Positions 8,165-16,540 of a stretch of 64,000 nt of DNA are shown here, piece by piece. The position numbers were made by a program, and so were the translations under genes. The stretch is taken from assembly GCF_017592555.1 (NCBI RefSeq), contig NZ_JAGFNS010000002.1, forward strand, positions 314,916 to 378,915. The letters are read 5' to 3'. Numbering within the stretch: the stretch's first letter is position 1; each line of letters begins with the position of its first letter. The stretch is from Actinoplanes flavus (lineage in GTDB: Bacteria; Actinomycetota; Actinomycetes; Mycobacteriales; Micromonosporaceae). The notes beneath the pieces are model-generated. The model was given only the letters and a program-made list of their open reading frames with translations, was not told where the DNA came from and ran no database searches.

Positions 8165-9456
8165 CCCCGCTGCGCCGCAACCGCGACTTCACCATCCTCT
8201 GGACCGGCCAGGTCATCTCCACCCTCGGCGCCCGGATCAGCGCCACCGCCACCCCGCTGCTGGTGCTGGCCACCACCGGCTCCCCACTGGACGCCGGCCT
8301 GGTCGGCGCCGCCGGAACACTCCCGCACCTGCTCGCCAGCCTGCCCGCCGGCCCGCTGGTCGACCGCTGGAACCGCCACCGCATCCTCCTGGCCAGCGAA
8401 CTCGTCGCCGCCGTGGCGCTGCTGACCGTACCCGTCGCCATCTGGTCCGGCGTGCTCACCGTCGCCCAGATGTGCGCGGTCGTCTTCGTACAGGGACTCT
8501 GTCTCGTCTTCTTCGAACTCGCCGAACACGCCGCCCTGCCGATGGTGGTGCCACCGAGCCGACTCGCCACCGCGTTCGCCGCCAACGAGGCCCGCAGCCG
8601 CGGCGTCACCCTGGCCGGCCCAGCGCTCGGCGGCTTCCTCTTCACACTCGACCGGGCACTGCCGTTCCTGTTCGACGGCATCTCCTACCTGCTGGCCGCC
8701 GTCAGCATCCTGTTCCTGCGCCGCGACCTGCGCCCCCAGACCCACGGCCCCGCCGAACCCCTGTGGACCTCCGCCCTCACCGGCCTCCGTTACGTCTGGC
8801 GCAACCCCCTCATCCGCGCGTCACTGCTGCTCATCGCGGTGAGCAACCTGGTCTTCCAGGCCCTGGTCCTGGTCCTGGTCGTACACGCCGGCGATCACGG
8901 CGCCACCCCCGCGCGGATCGGCCTGATGCTCGGCCTCTACAGCGCCGGCGGCCTGCTCGGCGCCCTGGTCGCCGCGCGTGTCCACAGTCGCCTGTCGTTC
9001 CGCGCCGTGCTCATCGGCACGCACTGGATCTGGGCCGCCCTCCTGCCCCTCTTCGCCCTGACGACCGACCCCTGGCAGATCGGCGCGATCGGCGCCCTGA
9101 CCGCCTTCGTCGGCCCGATCTGGAACGTCATGATCCTCACCTACACCGGCGTCACGGTCCCCAACGAGCTGCTCGGCCGCGTGATGAGCGCCGCCACCAC
9201 GGTGACCTGGGGCGTCATGCCGATCGCCTCCCTCGGCGCGGGCGTCCTGCTCACCACCGTCGGCCCGGCCGGCGCGATCGGCACACTCTCCGCGATCATG
9301 CTGACCACGGCGATCGCCGCGACGATCAGCCCGGCGATCCGCAGATCAAACCCCCTCTCCGGTACGCGCGACGCCGCCCCCGACCACACGCCGCCCGCCC
9401 CGCCGGCACCACGCGACCAGCCGCAACTCGATCCCGTGCCGCGCCCGCCGGGCTGA
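8161..9456 (+). CDS. MFS transporter (multidrug-type exporter)
   Basis: A 431-residue major-facilitator protein with 12 predicted helices. It opens with the family-typical LRRNRDFTILWTGQVIS and has the loop 2-3 motif GPLVDRWNRHRIL. The ATG overlaps the regulator stop (ATGA). The last ~35 residues, from SNPLSGTRD onward, are Pro/Ala-rich and encoded inside the dispersed repeat element at 9346-9460, so the tail is probably an acquired extension and the ancestral stop was near residue 395. The substrate is unknown. Confidence 0.88.
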   Translation: MTPLRRNRDFTILWTGQVISTLGARISATATPLLVLATTGSPLDAGLVGAAGTLPHLLASLPAGPLVDRWNRHRILLASELVAAVALLTVPVAIWSGVLTVAQMCAVVFVQGLCLVFFELAEHAALPMVVPPSRLATAFAANEARSRGVTLAGPALGGFLFTLDRALPFLFDGISYLLAAVSILFLRRDLRPQTHGPAEPLWTSALTGLRYVWRNPLIRASLLLIAVSNLVFQALVLVLVVHAGDHGATPARIGLMLGLYSAGGLLGALVAARVHSRLSFRAVLIGTHWIWAALLPLFALTTDPWQIGAIGALTAFVGPIWNVMILTYTGVTVPNELLGRVMSAATTVTWGVMPIASLGAGVLLTTVGPAGAIGTLSAIMLTTAIAATISPAIRRSNPLSGTRDAAPDHTPPAPPAPRDQPQLDPVPRPPG

Positions 9457-9460
9457 GCTG
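9346..9460 (+). repeat. Dispersed ~115-bp element, copy D, forming the 3' end of the MFS gene
   Basis: It starts with AAACCCCCTCTCCGGTACG and ends with GTGCCGCGCCCGCCGGGCTG, the same ends as copies at 14123, 30596 and 54624. It is read in frame as the C-terminal tail of the MFS protein and supplies its stop codon. Confidence 0.65.
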
Positions 9461-9736
9461 CCCACTCACCCTCACCCCTTCAGCCGCCCCCGGGCCCGTC
9501 TCGACCCTCCCGAAGCCGCTGGTCGTGGCTGCTGGCTCAGCGCCGTTGAGACGCCCTGAGAGCCGGCCGCTCCGTCCCGGCTGGTCGTGGCGCTGTCTCA
9601 AGGGCTCCGAGGCAGCCCGCAGAGCCGGTCAGTCAAGATCAACCACAACGCACAGCCCTCAAAAGCGGACAAATGCCCCTGCGGCCTCTGGCTGGCCATG
9701 GAGGCTGTTTCGTGGCGCTGGGACAGCATGACTTCG

Positions 9737-9923
9737 CTCGGTTGGTTGCGAGGGCGGTTTCGTGGCACGTGCGGCAGCGCTGGGAGGCAGCTGATCTTGC
9801 TCGGTTGGTTGCGGGGGCGGTTTCGTGGCACGTGCGGCAGCGCTGGGAGGCAGCTGATCTTGCGGTTGGTTGCGGGGGCGGTTTCGTGGAGCGTGGGGCA
9901 GCGCTGGGAGGCGGCTGATCTTG
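9737..9923. repeat. 63-bp tandem repeat, three copies
   Basis: Units start at 9737, 9800 and 9863. The first two are 63 bp and near-identical; the third is 61 bp and more divergent. Shared core: GGGCGGTTTCGTGG...CAGCGCTGGGAGGC. Degenerate half units flank the array. The gene-free stretch 9457-9987 otherwise shows nothing I can name. Short reading frames across it are artefacts of the repeat. Confidence 0.85.
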
Positions 9924-9987
9924 TTTGGCTGTTTCGGGAGGCTTGAGACAGCGCCGGTTGGGTGGGGTGGTGTTCGGGAGAGTGCGG

Positions 9988-10545
9988 TCAGACGATGGCG
10001 GGGCCGAAGGTGTCGGACATGGCGGCCACGCCGAGGCAGAGCAGGGGGAAAGTGCCGAGGCCGGGCGCGTCGTCGATGTCGGCCAGGTCGTGCCAGAGGC
10101 GTACCACCGGATCGGGGGAGTAGCGGTGCAGCGCCCGTGGACCCGGCTCGGGCACGTGGTGGCCGGTCGAGCGGAGCATGCCGGCGATGCTGTCGAGCTG
10201 CCGCCGAACCGCGGTGGCTGTTGCTCCCGGGCCGGCGTCCGGACCGGGCAGGACGTGGTCGGCGACCCAGGTGGCGAGTTCGAAACCGGTCACGACGTGG
10301 TTGGGAGTGCCGGCTGTCCGGGTGCGGCCGTAGACCACCAGCGCCGTCGTCTGCACGAGGACCTGGTGCACCGGCATGCGGTACGGCAGCGAGATCACCG
10401 GATGCGTCGGCGCGAGCAGGATGGCGGTCCGCCGGGTCGCGGCCTGCCAGGGGCCGGTGTCGCCCGCCGCGACCTGGTCCGCGTACTCCCAGATGGTCGG
10501 CATCGGAAAATCTTCACGGACGGTGACATGATCGGCATCGGTCAT
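9988..10545 (-). CDS. Hypothetical protein
   Basis: A 185-residue soluble protein with no signal peptide, no membrane segment and no motif I recognise. It is Ala/Pro-rich in the middle, with short hydrophobic stretches (ILLAPTHPVISLPYRM, VLVQTTALVVYG). The coding assignment rests on length and codon pattern. It is divergent from lexA, with 83 bp between the two starts, so it could share control with the weak SOS box there, but nothing in its sequence points to DNA repair. Confidence 0.55.
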   Translation of the reverse strand: MTDADHVTVREDFPMPTIWEYADQVAAGDTGPWQAATRRTAILLAPTHPVISLPYRMPVHQVLVQTTALVVYGRTRTAGTPNHVVTGFELATWVADHVLPGPDAGPGATATAVRRQLDSIAGMLRSTGHHVPEPGPRALHRYSPDPVVRLWHDLADIDDAPGLGTFPLLCLGVAAMSDTFGPAIV

Positions 10546-10591
10546 CGGGTCGGGGCGAGCGTCCCCCGAACGGGCGGAAACCGGTCACGTT

Positions 10592-10607
10592 TCGTACATC
10601 TGATCTA
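10592..10607. promoter_or_regulatory. Degenerate SOS box upstream of lexA
   Basis: TCGTAC-ATCT-GATCTA compared with the actinobacterial LexA consensus TCGAAC-N4-GTTCGA: one mismatch in the left half and two in the right. It lies 22 bp before the lexA start, the expected place for autoregulation. Binding would be weak. Confidence 0.45.
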
Positions 10608-10628
10608 ATCATGGGGTAAGGTGCGGCC

Positions 10629-11282
10629 ATGAGCATCGAAAGCGGTGCAGATCAGCCCCCGATCAATCCCGGGCAGCCGCCACTGACCACCCGGCAGCTG
10701 CGCATCCTCGCGGTGATCCGCGATTCGGTTCGCGAGCGTGGCTATCCACCCACCGTCCGCGAGATCGGCGCGGCCGTCGGCCTGGTCTCACCGTCCTCGG
10801 TGTCCTACCAGCTCAGGGTTCTGGAGAAGCACGGCCTGATCCGTCGCCAGCCCAACAACTCCCGGGCGGTCGAGCTGCGCCCCGCCGCCGACGCCCCGCC
10901 CGCCGACCCGGTGGTGACCGTCCCGGTGCTGGGCGCCATCGCCGCCGGCGCCCCGATCCTCGCCGAGGAACACGTCGAGGACTATCTGACCGTCTCGTCC
11001 GGCATGGTCGGCAGCGGCACCCTGTTCGCTCTGAACGTCAAGGGCGACTCCATGGTCGACGCCGCGATCTGCGACGGCGACGTGGTCGTGGTCCGGAAGC
11101 AGCCGGTCGCCGAGAACGGGGAGATCGTCGCGGCCATGCTCGACGGCGAGGCCACCGTCAAAGTCTTCCACCACACCGGCGAGCACGCCGAACTCCTGCC
11201 CCGGAACCCGGCCTACGCCCCCATCCCCGCCGACGGCGTGGTGATCCTCGGCAAGGTCGTCTGCGTCCTCCGCCGTCTGTAG
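10629..11282 (+). CDS. lexA: LexA repressor (SOS regulator)
   Basis: A 217-residue LexA. The N-terminal winged helix spans about residues 20-83 ([19 protein letters not shown], recognition helix [13 protein letters not shown]). The self-cleavage site is Ala106-Gly107, with catalytic Ser141 in GDSM and Lys178 in ATVK, so RecA-stimulated autoproteolysis should work. Actinobacterial lexA usually sits near nrdR or a LysM gene; here the neighbours are a hypothetical gene and an MFS exporter, so this could be a second LexA. Autoregulation through the weak SOS box is likely but unproven. Confidence 0.92.
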   Translation: MSIESGADQPPINPGQPPLTTRQLRILAVIRDSVRERGYPPTVREIGAAVGLVSPSSVSYQLRVLEKHGLIRRQPNNSRAVELRPAADAPPADPVVTVPVLGAIAAGAPILAEEHVEDYLTVSSGMVGSGTLFALNVKGDSMVDAAICDGDVVVVRKQPVAENGEIVAAMLDGEATVKVFHHTGEHAELLPRNPAYAPIPADGVVILGKVVCVLRRL

Positions 11283-11494
11283 GCTGCGGCTCCGCCGACG
11301 CCCGGCACCGCCCTGGCTCCGCGGTCGGCCCGACCGATCGGCGAGGAGCGGCGTCGGGCCGGACGAACGATGCCCGATATCGTCCACCCCGCACCGCGGC
11401 CCGTCCGCCGATCGGCGATGACCGGGCGGGCGACGACGGCAGGGGGGCGCGGCGGCGGCACCCGGGTGGCGCGGTGATGGGTTAGGGTGGCGGC

Positions 11495-11596
11495 GTGCAT
11501 CCGGTCGAGGCCATCGCTACCGCCTTTGCGCGGTGGATCACGCCTGACCTGCCGCTCTACGGCAACGATCACGACCGTTCCGACTTCGCTCCCTGA
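11495..11596 (+). CDS. Possible small protein of 33 residues
   Basis: A GTG start with GGTGG a few bases upstream opens a 33-codon frame (VHPVEAIATAFARWITPDLP, then an acidic/His-containing tail) ending 68 bp before the MFS start. It has no membrane segment or known motif. It could be a leader peptide, a true microprotein or chance. Apart from this, the gap 11283-11664 shows no clear feature. Confidence 0.25.
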   Translation: MHPVEAIATAFARWITPDLPLYGNDHDRSDFAP

Positions 11597-11664
11597 TCGG
11601 CACCGTGCCGTTCCGGCGGTCCCTTCAGCGCCCATCACCCCTCGGATTTCGGGAGCGATCCGTC

Positions 11665-12840
11665 ATGTCCTCTGCCGTTTCCGCGCCGTCCGGTCTGCGG
11701 ACCGTGTTGCGTGCCCCGTTCGTACGCCGGCTTCTCGTCTTCAGTCAGACCGGCCGCCTGCCGATGGCCGCCGCGCCGCTGGCCCTGCTGCTTTTCGCCC
11801 GTGAGGAACACGGGCTCGCCCTCGCCGGGCTGGTCGTGGCCGCCTACACGGCCGGGATGGCGGTGAGCGCGCCGCTGCTGGCCCGGATCGTCGACCGCTG
11901 GCGGCAGCCGCCGGTGCTGTGGGGGTCGGCGGTGCTGTCCGGCGCCGGTTTCGTGGCGGTCGCCGTCAGTGGGCACAGCGTGCCGGTCATGCTGGCGGGC
12001 GCGGCGGCCGGCGGGTTCGGGACGCCACCGCTGGAAGCCTGCCTGCGGGCACTCTGGCCGAACCTGGTTCCGGCGGAGAACGTGGCGGCCGCCTACTCGC
12101 TGGATCTCGCGGTTCAGGAGGTCATCTACGTGACCGGGCCGCTGGTGACGCTCGCCGCGGTCGGGATCGCCGGGCCGCCCGCGGGGCTGCTGGCCGCCGC
12201 GGTGCTGCAAATCGCCGGGGTGGCCGGGTTCGCGTTGACCCCGGTGGTACGGACCTGGCGGGGTGAGGCGGGTGCGCGGCATTGGGCGGGGCCTCTGCGC
12301 GTACCCCGTTTCGTCGTGATCGTGGCCGGGGTGATCTGTGCGGGAGCGGCGGTCGGAAGCCTGCCCGTCGTCGTCACCGGCTATGCCGAGGCGGCCGGAA
12401 GCCGTGCGCTGAGCGGCTGGTTGCTGGCGGCGCAGGCGGCCGGCGCGCTGACCGGCGGCCTGCTCTACACGCGGGCCACGCCGGGCGGGCCGGGCCGGTT
12501 GCCGCTGACCGCGGCGGCGCTCGCCGCCGGTTTCGTACCGTTGCTGCTGGTTCCCGGCCCGGTGCCGATGGCGGTGCTGCTCGCGGTGTCCGGATTGTCG
12601 CTGCCGCCGCTGCTGACCGCGGTCTTCCTCGCGGCCGACCGGCTGACTCCGCCCGGGACCGCGGTCGAGGCCTTCGCGTGGATCATCACCGCGTTCACGG
12701 TGGGCAGCGCGGCGGGTGCCGCGATCACCGGCCCGTTGGTCTCCGACGGCATCCGGTACGGCTTCGCGTTCGCCCCGATCGCCGGCCTCCTGTCCGTGGC
12801 CGCCATGTCCGCGGCAACCTTGGGTGCCCGCAACCGCTGA
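11665..12840 (+). CDS. MFS transporter
   Basis: A 391-residue protein with about 12 hydrophobic helices and an MFS loop 2-3 element (ARIVDRWRQPPVLWG). It resembles sugar- or drug-efflux MFS proteins. ATG at 11665 is preferred, with GGGAG upstream and the first helix close behind; an in-frame GTG at 11605 would add 20 polar residues without a ribosome site. The final codons (AATLGARNR, stop) are duplicated imperfectly 90 bp downstream. Confidence 0.8.
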   Translation: MSSAVSAPSGLRTVLRAPFVRRLLVFSQTGRLPMAAAPLALLLFAREEHGLALAGLVVAAYTAGMAVSAPLLARIVDRWRQPPVLWGSAVLSGAGFVAVAVSGHSVPVMLAGAAAGGFGTPPLEACLRALWPNLVPAENVAAAYSLDLAVQEVIYVTGPLVTLAAVGIAGPPAGLLAAAVLQIAGVAGFALTPVVRTWRGEAGARHWAGPLRVPRFVVIVAGVICAGAAVGSLPVVVTGYAEAAGSRALSGWLLAAQAAGALTGGLLYTRATPGGPGRLPLTAAALAAGFVPLLLVPGPVPMAVLLAVSGLSLPPLLTAVFLAADRLTPPGTAVEAFAWIITAFTVGSAAGAAITGPLVSDGIRYGFAFAPIAGLLSVAAMSAATLGARNR

Positions 12841-12930
12841 CGAGACGCCGTGTGTGCGGGCGCCCGGGGCCGCCGATGTGGCGGGGTGACTGCCCCGTGT
12901 GCGGCGACCTTGGGCGTCTGCGGCCGCTGA
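12811..12930 (+). repeat. Imperfect 30-bp direct repeat, 90 bp apart, copying the MFS 3' end
   Basis: Bases 12811-12840 (GCGGCAACCTTGGG...CCGCTGA) recur at 12901-12930 as GCGGCGACCTTGGG...CCGCTGA. The second copy is non-coding and looks like a decayed local duplication of the gene's tail. Confidence 0.6.
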
Positions 12931-13002
12931 CACGACATCGTGGCGGCCTCGGTGCTCGTGGTCGGCAGCGCGCCGGGCCGGCTTCTTTCGCTGGATGAGG
13001 GT

Positions 13003-13033
13003 TTGACCTGGAGCGCGCTCCAGGTCATAGCGT
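13003..13033 (+). promoter_or_regulatory. MerR-type promoter with perfect 22-bp palindromic operator
   Basis: TTGACC (13003) and TAGCGT (13028) are separated by 19 bp, the overlong spacer typical of MerR-activated promoters. Nearly all of the spacer is a perfect palindrome, GACCTGGAGCG followed by CGCTCCAGGTC (13005-13026). The start codon lies seven bases after the -10, so the transcript is probably leaderless. No merR gene is adjacent. Confidence 0.7.
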
Positions 13034-13040
13034 CGTCCCC

Positions 13041-14066
13041 ATGAGCGCAACGAGAATCGCAACTGTCGAACTGGGACGGACCGGAGAGCAGGTCAGCAGC
13101 GTCGCCCTCGGGGCCATGCAGATGGGCAACGCCACCGACGAGGCGTCGTCGGTGCGGATTCTCGACCGGTACCGGGAACTGGGTGGATCGTTCGTCGACA
13201 CCGCGGACTGCTACGAGTGGTGGTCGCGGCGGGGCAGCCGGGGCGGGGAGAGCGAGGAGTTGCTCGGGCGCTGGATGCGTGACCGCGGCAACCGGGACGA
13301 GATCTTCCTGGCGACGAAGGGCAGCGCGCTGCCGGCCTATTCGCCGGATCTCTGGCTGGCGGATGGCACGGCGAACTGGGACCTGGCTCGGCGGACCTTC
13401 GCGGGCGCCGGAGCGGACACGCTGCGGCACGCGGTGGACGGCAGTTTGCGGCGGCTGGGCACCGACCACATCGACCTCTACTACGTGCACGTCGACGACC
13501 GGGCCACCCCGCTGGAGGAGACCCTGGAGGCGCTGGCCGGGCTGGTCGCGGCCGGCAAGGTGCGCTATCTCGGCTGGTCGAACGTCCGGACGTGGCGGCT
13601 GGAGCGGATCCGGCAGCTGTGCGACCGGTACGGCTGGCCCGCCCCGGTGGCCGTGCAGCAGCAGCACACCTACCTGCGGCGGCGGGCCGGCCTGGAGCAC
13701 GCGTCGATCGTCGACGACGAGCAGTGGGACTACCTGACCGAGCATCGCGATCTGGCCCTGGTCGCCTACTCGCCGATCCTCAAGGGTGTCTACGACGACG
13801 CCGCCCGCCGGGCCGCGCACTGGATGATGGAGTCCTACACCGGCCCGGACAGTGAGGCCCGGCTGGCGGCGCTGGCCGAGGTGTCCGCCGAGGTCGGGGC
13901 GACTCCGAACCAGACGGTGCTGGCGTGGCATCTGCATCAGACGGCGCCGGCGGTGGTGCCGTTGATCGGGCCGCGCACGCCGGAGCAGTTCGAGAACCTG
14001 GTGCCCGCGCTCGACATCAAGCTGGACGCCGGGCAGCTGACCCGTCTGGATGCGGCCGGCGCCTGA
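13041..14066 (+). CDS. Aldo/keto reductase
   Basis: A 341-residue NADPH-dependent oxidoreductase of the aldo/keto reductase barrel fold. The catalytic set is visible: Asp and Tyr in DTADCYEWW, Lys in FLATKGSAL and His in YYVHVDD. Near the C-terminus GPRTPEQFENL is the usual cofactor-binding region. ATG at 13041 coincides with the predicted transcription start of a MerR-type promoter. Such genes are often induced by reactive carbonyls or other electrophiles; the physiological substrate is unknown. A hairpin terminator follows. Confidence 0.88.
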   Translation: MSATRIATVELGRTGEQVSSVALGAMQMGNATDEASSVRILDRYRELGGSFVDTADCYEWWSRRGSRGGESEELLGRWMRDRGNRDEIFLATKGSALPAYSPDLWLADGTANWDLARRTFAGAGADTLRHAVDGSLRRLGTDHIDLYYVHVDDRATPLEETLEALAGLVAAGKVRYLGWSNVRTWRLERIRQLCDRYGWPAPVAVQQQHTYLRRRAGLEHASIVDDEQWDYLTEHRDLALVAYSPILKGVYDDAARRAAHWMMESYTGPDSEARLAALAEVSAEVGATPNQTVLAWHLHQTAPAVVPLIGPRTPEQFENLVPALDIKLDAGQLTRLDAAGA

Positions 14067-14083
14067 TCTTCCGGAACCGCATC

Positions 14084-14114
14084 GCGGGCCGGCCGGTGAA
14101 TCCGGCCGGCCCGC
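14084..14114 (+). terminator. Intrinsic terminator after the aldo/keto reductase gene
   Basis: A perfect 13-bp stem (GCGGGCCGGCCGG with its complement) and a five-base loop lie 18 bp past the stop codon. No T-run follows, as is common in actinobacteria. It may also serve the converging MarR gene. Confidence 0.75.
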
Positions 14115-14122
14115 AGTGCTGA

Positions 14123-14243
14123 CCACCGATCTCCGCCCGGCGGGCGCGGCACCGGCGGGACCCGGCTGGCAGATCGCGTGGTGCCACGGGACGGTGCCGG
14201 TGCGGTTGACGGAGGTGGAGCCCGTACCGGAAAGGGGTTTTCA
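14123..14243 (-). repeat. Dispersed ~120-bp element, copy A, at the end of the MarR gene
   Basis: Read on the minus strand it starts TGAAAACCCCTTTCCGGTACG, where TGA is the MarR stop codon, and ends GTGCCGCGCCCGCCGGGCGG followed by AGATCGGTGG. Ends and length match the copies at 9346, 30596 and 54624; the centre diverges. Confidence 0.75.
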
Positions 14244-14660
14244 GGTCAATGACTGCCAGGCCGTGATGAGCGACTGGCGGAAGTCGGCGGCCTGGGTGGG
14301 GGTGAGTTTCGCCTGCATGCGCGTTTCGAGCGCGCGCACGTCGGCGGCGACCGTGGCGAGCAGGGCGCGGCCTTCGCCGGTGAGGCGGATGAGCAGCTCG
14401 CGGCGGTTGCCGGTGTTGCGTTCGCGGCGGATCAGGCCGCGGGTCTCCAGGGTGCGGACCATGTCGGCCATCGACTGGGCGGTGACGAACGAGTCGCGGG
14501 CGAGCTGGGCGGCGGAGAGGCCGTCGTGGCGTTCCAGGACGGTGAGGGCGGTGTATTGCAGGGCGGTGACGCCGACCGGGCGGACCAGCTCGTCGAGGCT
14601 CGCGCGGACCGCGAGTTCGAGTTGTTTGACCAGGTAGAGCAGGGATGGGCCGGTCGTCAT
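14241..14660 (-). CDS. MarR family transcriptional regulator
   Basis: A 139-residue winged-helix regulator with the MarR layout: a dimerising N-terminal helix, the HTH LSAAQLARDSFVTAQSMADMVRTLETRGLI, and the wing RRERNTGNRRELLIRLT. It is divergent from a SDR/amidohydrolase/MaoC/ligase operon, with two palindromic sites in the shared promoter region, so it probably represses that operon and itself. The inducer is likely the pathway substrate or its CoA ester. The stop codon is part of a dispersed repeat element. Confidence 0.88.
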   Translation of the reverse strand: MTTGPSLLYLVKQLELAVRASLDELVRPVGVTALQYTALTVLERHDGLSAAQLARDSFVTAQSMADMVRTLETRGLIRRERNTGNRRELLIRLTGEGRALLATVAADVRALETRMQAKLTPTQAADFRQSLITAWQSLT

Positions 14661-14696
14661 GGCGGGGTTCCTCTCGCGGGTGCCGCCAGATTACCC

Positions 14697-14753
14697 CATT
14701 GACAGGAAACCTGATCGTCATCAAGACTCGAGATCAACAGGAATCCTGTTGAT
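14697..14753. promoter_or_regulatory. Two MarR operator sites between divergent genes
   Basis: A perfect 21-bp palindrome (ATCAACAGGA, a central A, TCCTGTTGAT) occupies 14733-14753. A related imperfect site with core CAGGAAACCTG is centred 36 bp away (14697-14717), next to TTGACA on the plus strand. The pair lies between the MarR gene and the operon starting at 14790. Confidence 0.7.
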
Positions 14754-14789
14754 TGTGCTCGCCCGGACGTTCGTGAGAGGTTGAAGAGC

Positions 14790-15671
14790 ATGGATCTCAG
14801 CGGCAAGGTCGCCGTCGTGACCGGGAGCGGGCGAGGGCTCGGTCTCGCCTACGCCGGAGCGCTCGCCGCGGCCGGTGCCTCGGTCGTGGTCAACGACGTG
14901 GACCAGGCGGTGGTGGACGCGGCGGTCGCCGGGATCGGTGGCGACACGGTCGGCGTGGCGGCCGCGGTCGGTGACACCGCGAGCGCCGAGAAGCTGGTCG
15001 CCACCGCGGTCGAGACGTTCGGCCGGCTCGACGTGCTGGTCACCAACGCCGGCATCCTGCGCGACCGGGTCCTCTGGAAGATGACCGACGAGGACTTCGA
15101 CGCGGTCGTCGACGTCCATCTGCGCGGCACCTTCACCTGCGCCCGCGCCGCCGCGATCCGGATGCGCGAGCAGACAGGAGGCGGCCGCCTCATCCTGATC
15201 GGCTCCCCGGCCGGGCAGCGCGGGAACTTCGGCCAGACCAACTACGCGGCCGCCAAGGCCGGGATCGCGGCGATGGCCCGCACCTGGGCCCTCGAACTGG
15301 CCCGCAGCGAGATCACCGTCAACGCCGTCATCCCGATCGCCGCCACCGCGATGACCAGGACGATCCCGGCGTTCGGCCCGGCCATCGAGGAGGCCGAGCG
15401 GAGCGGGCAGCCGTTTCCGGCCTGGATGCGCCACGACGAGGGCCTCGGCACCGTCGAGGACGTCACCGGCCTGATCACCTTCCTCGCCTCGGACGCCGCC
15501 AACGGCATCACCGGCCAGGCGATCGGCATCGGCGGCGACAAACTCGCCCTCTGGGCGCACCCCAGCGAGAAGATCATCCGGTACGCCGAAGGCGGCTGGA
15601 CGGCCGACGCCATCGCCGCCGGGTGGGACTTCCCGCTGGAGACCTACGGCATCCCGGCGCCGACGAGATGA
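14790..15671 (+). CDS. SDR family oxidoreductase (3-hydroxyacyl-CoA dehydrogenase-like)
   Basis: A 293-residue short-chain dehydrogenase. The cofactor motif is TGSGRGLG near residue 13, then NAG at about 86 and a catalytic Ser...Tyr-x3-Lys (GSPAGQRGNF, NYAAAK). The VVVNDVD strand and a ~45-residue C-terminal tail recall bacterial relatives of the peroxisomal (R)-3-hydroxyacyl-CoA dehydrogenases. ATG at 14790 is chosen over TTG at 14781 because GAGAGG is well placed. Together with the MaoC hydratase and the ligase downstream it suggests CoA-ester beta-oxidation. It overlaps the next gene by ATGA. Confidence 0.82.
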   Translation: MDLSGKVAVVTGSGRGLGLAYAGALAAAGASVVVNDVDQAVVDAAVAGIGGDTVGVAAAVGDTASAEKLVATAVETFGRLDVLVTNAGILRDRVLWKMTDEDFDAVVDVHLRGTFTCARAAAIRMREQTGGGRLILIGSPAGQRGNFGQTNYAAAKAGIAAMARTWALELARSEITVNAVIPIAATAMTRTIPAFGPAIEEAERSGQPFPAWMRHDEGLGTVEDVTGLITFLASDAANGITGQAIGIGGDKLALWAHPSEKIIRYAEGGWTADAIAAGWDFPLETYGIPAPTR

Positions 15672-16540
15672 ACGTCGACGAGCTGACCGCCATCGACGTG
15701 CACACGCACGCCGAGGTGGGCCGCGACGGGCGCACCTCGCTGAGCCCCGCCCTGCTCGGGGCGTCCGCCGACTACTTCAAGGCGCACGGCCACCGGCAGC
15801 CCACCATCGACGAGACGGCCGCCTACTACCGCGAGCGGCGGATGGCCGCGGTCGTCTTCACGGTCGACGCCGAACACGCCACCGGGCATCCGGCCATCCC
15901 GAACGAGGAGATCGCCGAGGACTGCGCGGCCCACCCGGACGTGCTCATCCCGTTCGCCGGCATCGACCCGCACAAGGGGAAGGCCGGTGCCCGCCAGGCC
16001 CGCCGCCTGGTCGAGCACTTCGGTGTCCGGGGTTTCAAGTTCCACCCCAGCATCCAGGGCTTCGCGCCGGACGACCCGATCGCCTACCCGCTCTACGAGA
16101 CGATCCAGGAGCTCGGGGCGGTGGCCCTGTTCCACACCGGGCAGACCGGCATCGGCGCCCGGGTCCGCGGCGGCGGCGGGATCCGCCTCAAGTACTCCAA
16201 CCCGATGCTGGTCGACGACGTGGCCGTGGACTTCCCGGACCTGCGGATCATCCTGGCCCACCCGTCGTTCCCGTGGCAGGACGAGGCCCTCGCCGTCGCC
16301 ACCCACAAGGAGCACGTCCACATCGACCTGTCCGGCTGGTCTCCCAAGTACTTCCCGCCGCAACTGGTCCGGTACGCGAACAGCCTGCTCCAGGACAAGG
16401 TGCTGTTCGGCTCCGACTACCCGGTGATCACCCCGGACCGGTGGCTCGCCGACTTCGCGAAGCTCGACCTCAAGGACACGGTCCGCCCCAAGATCCTCAA
16501 GACCAACGCAGCCCGCCTACTCTTCCGGGAGAACCCATGA
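15668..16540 (+). CDS. Amidohydrolase family 2 protein (ACMSD-like)
   Basis: A 290-residue TIM-barrel metalloenzyme. Metal ligands are recognisable in DVHTH near residue 10, in LFHTGQ and in LAHPSFPW; the catalytic Asp lies in FGSDYP near residue 255. Members are decarboxylases or hydrolases acting on aromatic or unsaturated carboxylates. It is coupled by ATGA to both neighbours in a MarR-controlled operon, so it probably processes an intermediate of the same pathway. Which reaction it catalyses cannot be read from the sequence. Confidence 0.82.
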   Translation: MNVDELTAIDVHTHAEVGRDGRTSLSPALLGASADYFKAHGHRQPTIDETAAYYRERRMAAVVFTVDAEHATGHPAIPNEEIAEDCAAHPDVLIPFAGIDPHKGKAGARQARRLVEHFGVRGFKFHPSIQGFAPDDPIAYPLYETIQELGAVALFHTGQTGIGARVRGGGGIRLKYSNPMLVDDVAVDFPDLRIILAHPSFPWQDEALAVATHKEHVHIDLSGWSPKYFPPQLVRYANSLLQDKVLFGSDYPVITPDRWLADFAKLDLKDTVRPKILKTNAARLLFRENP

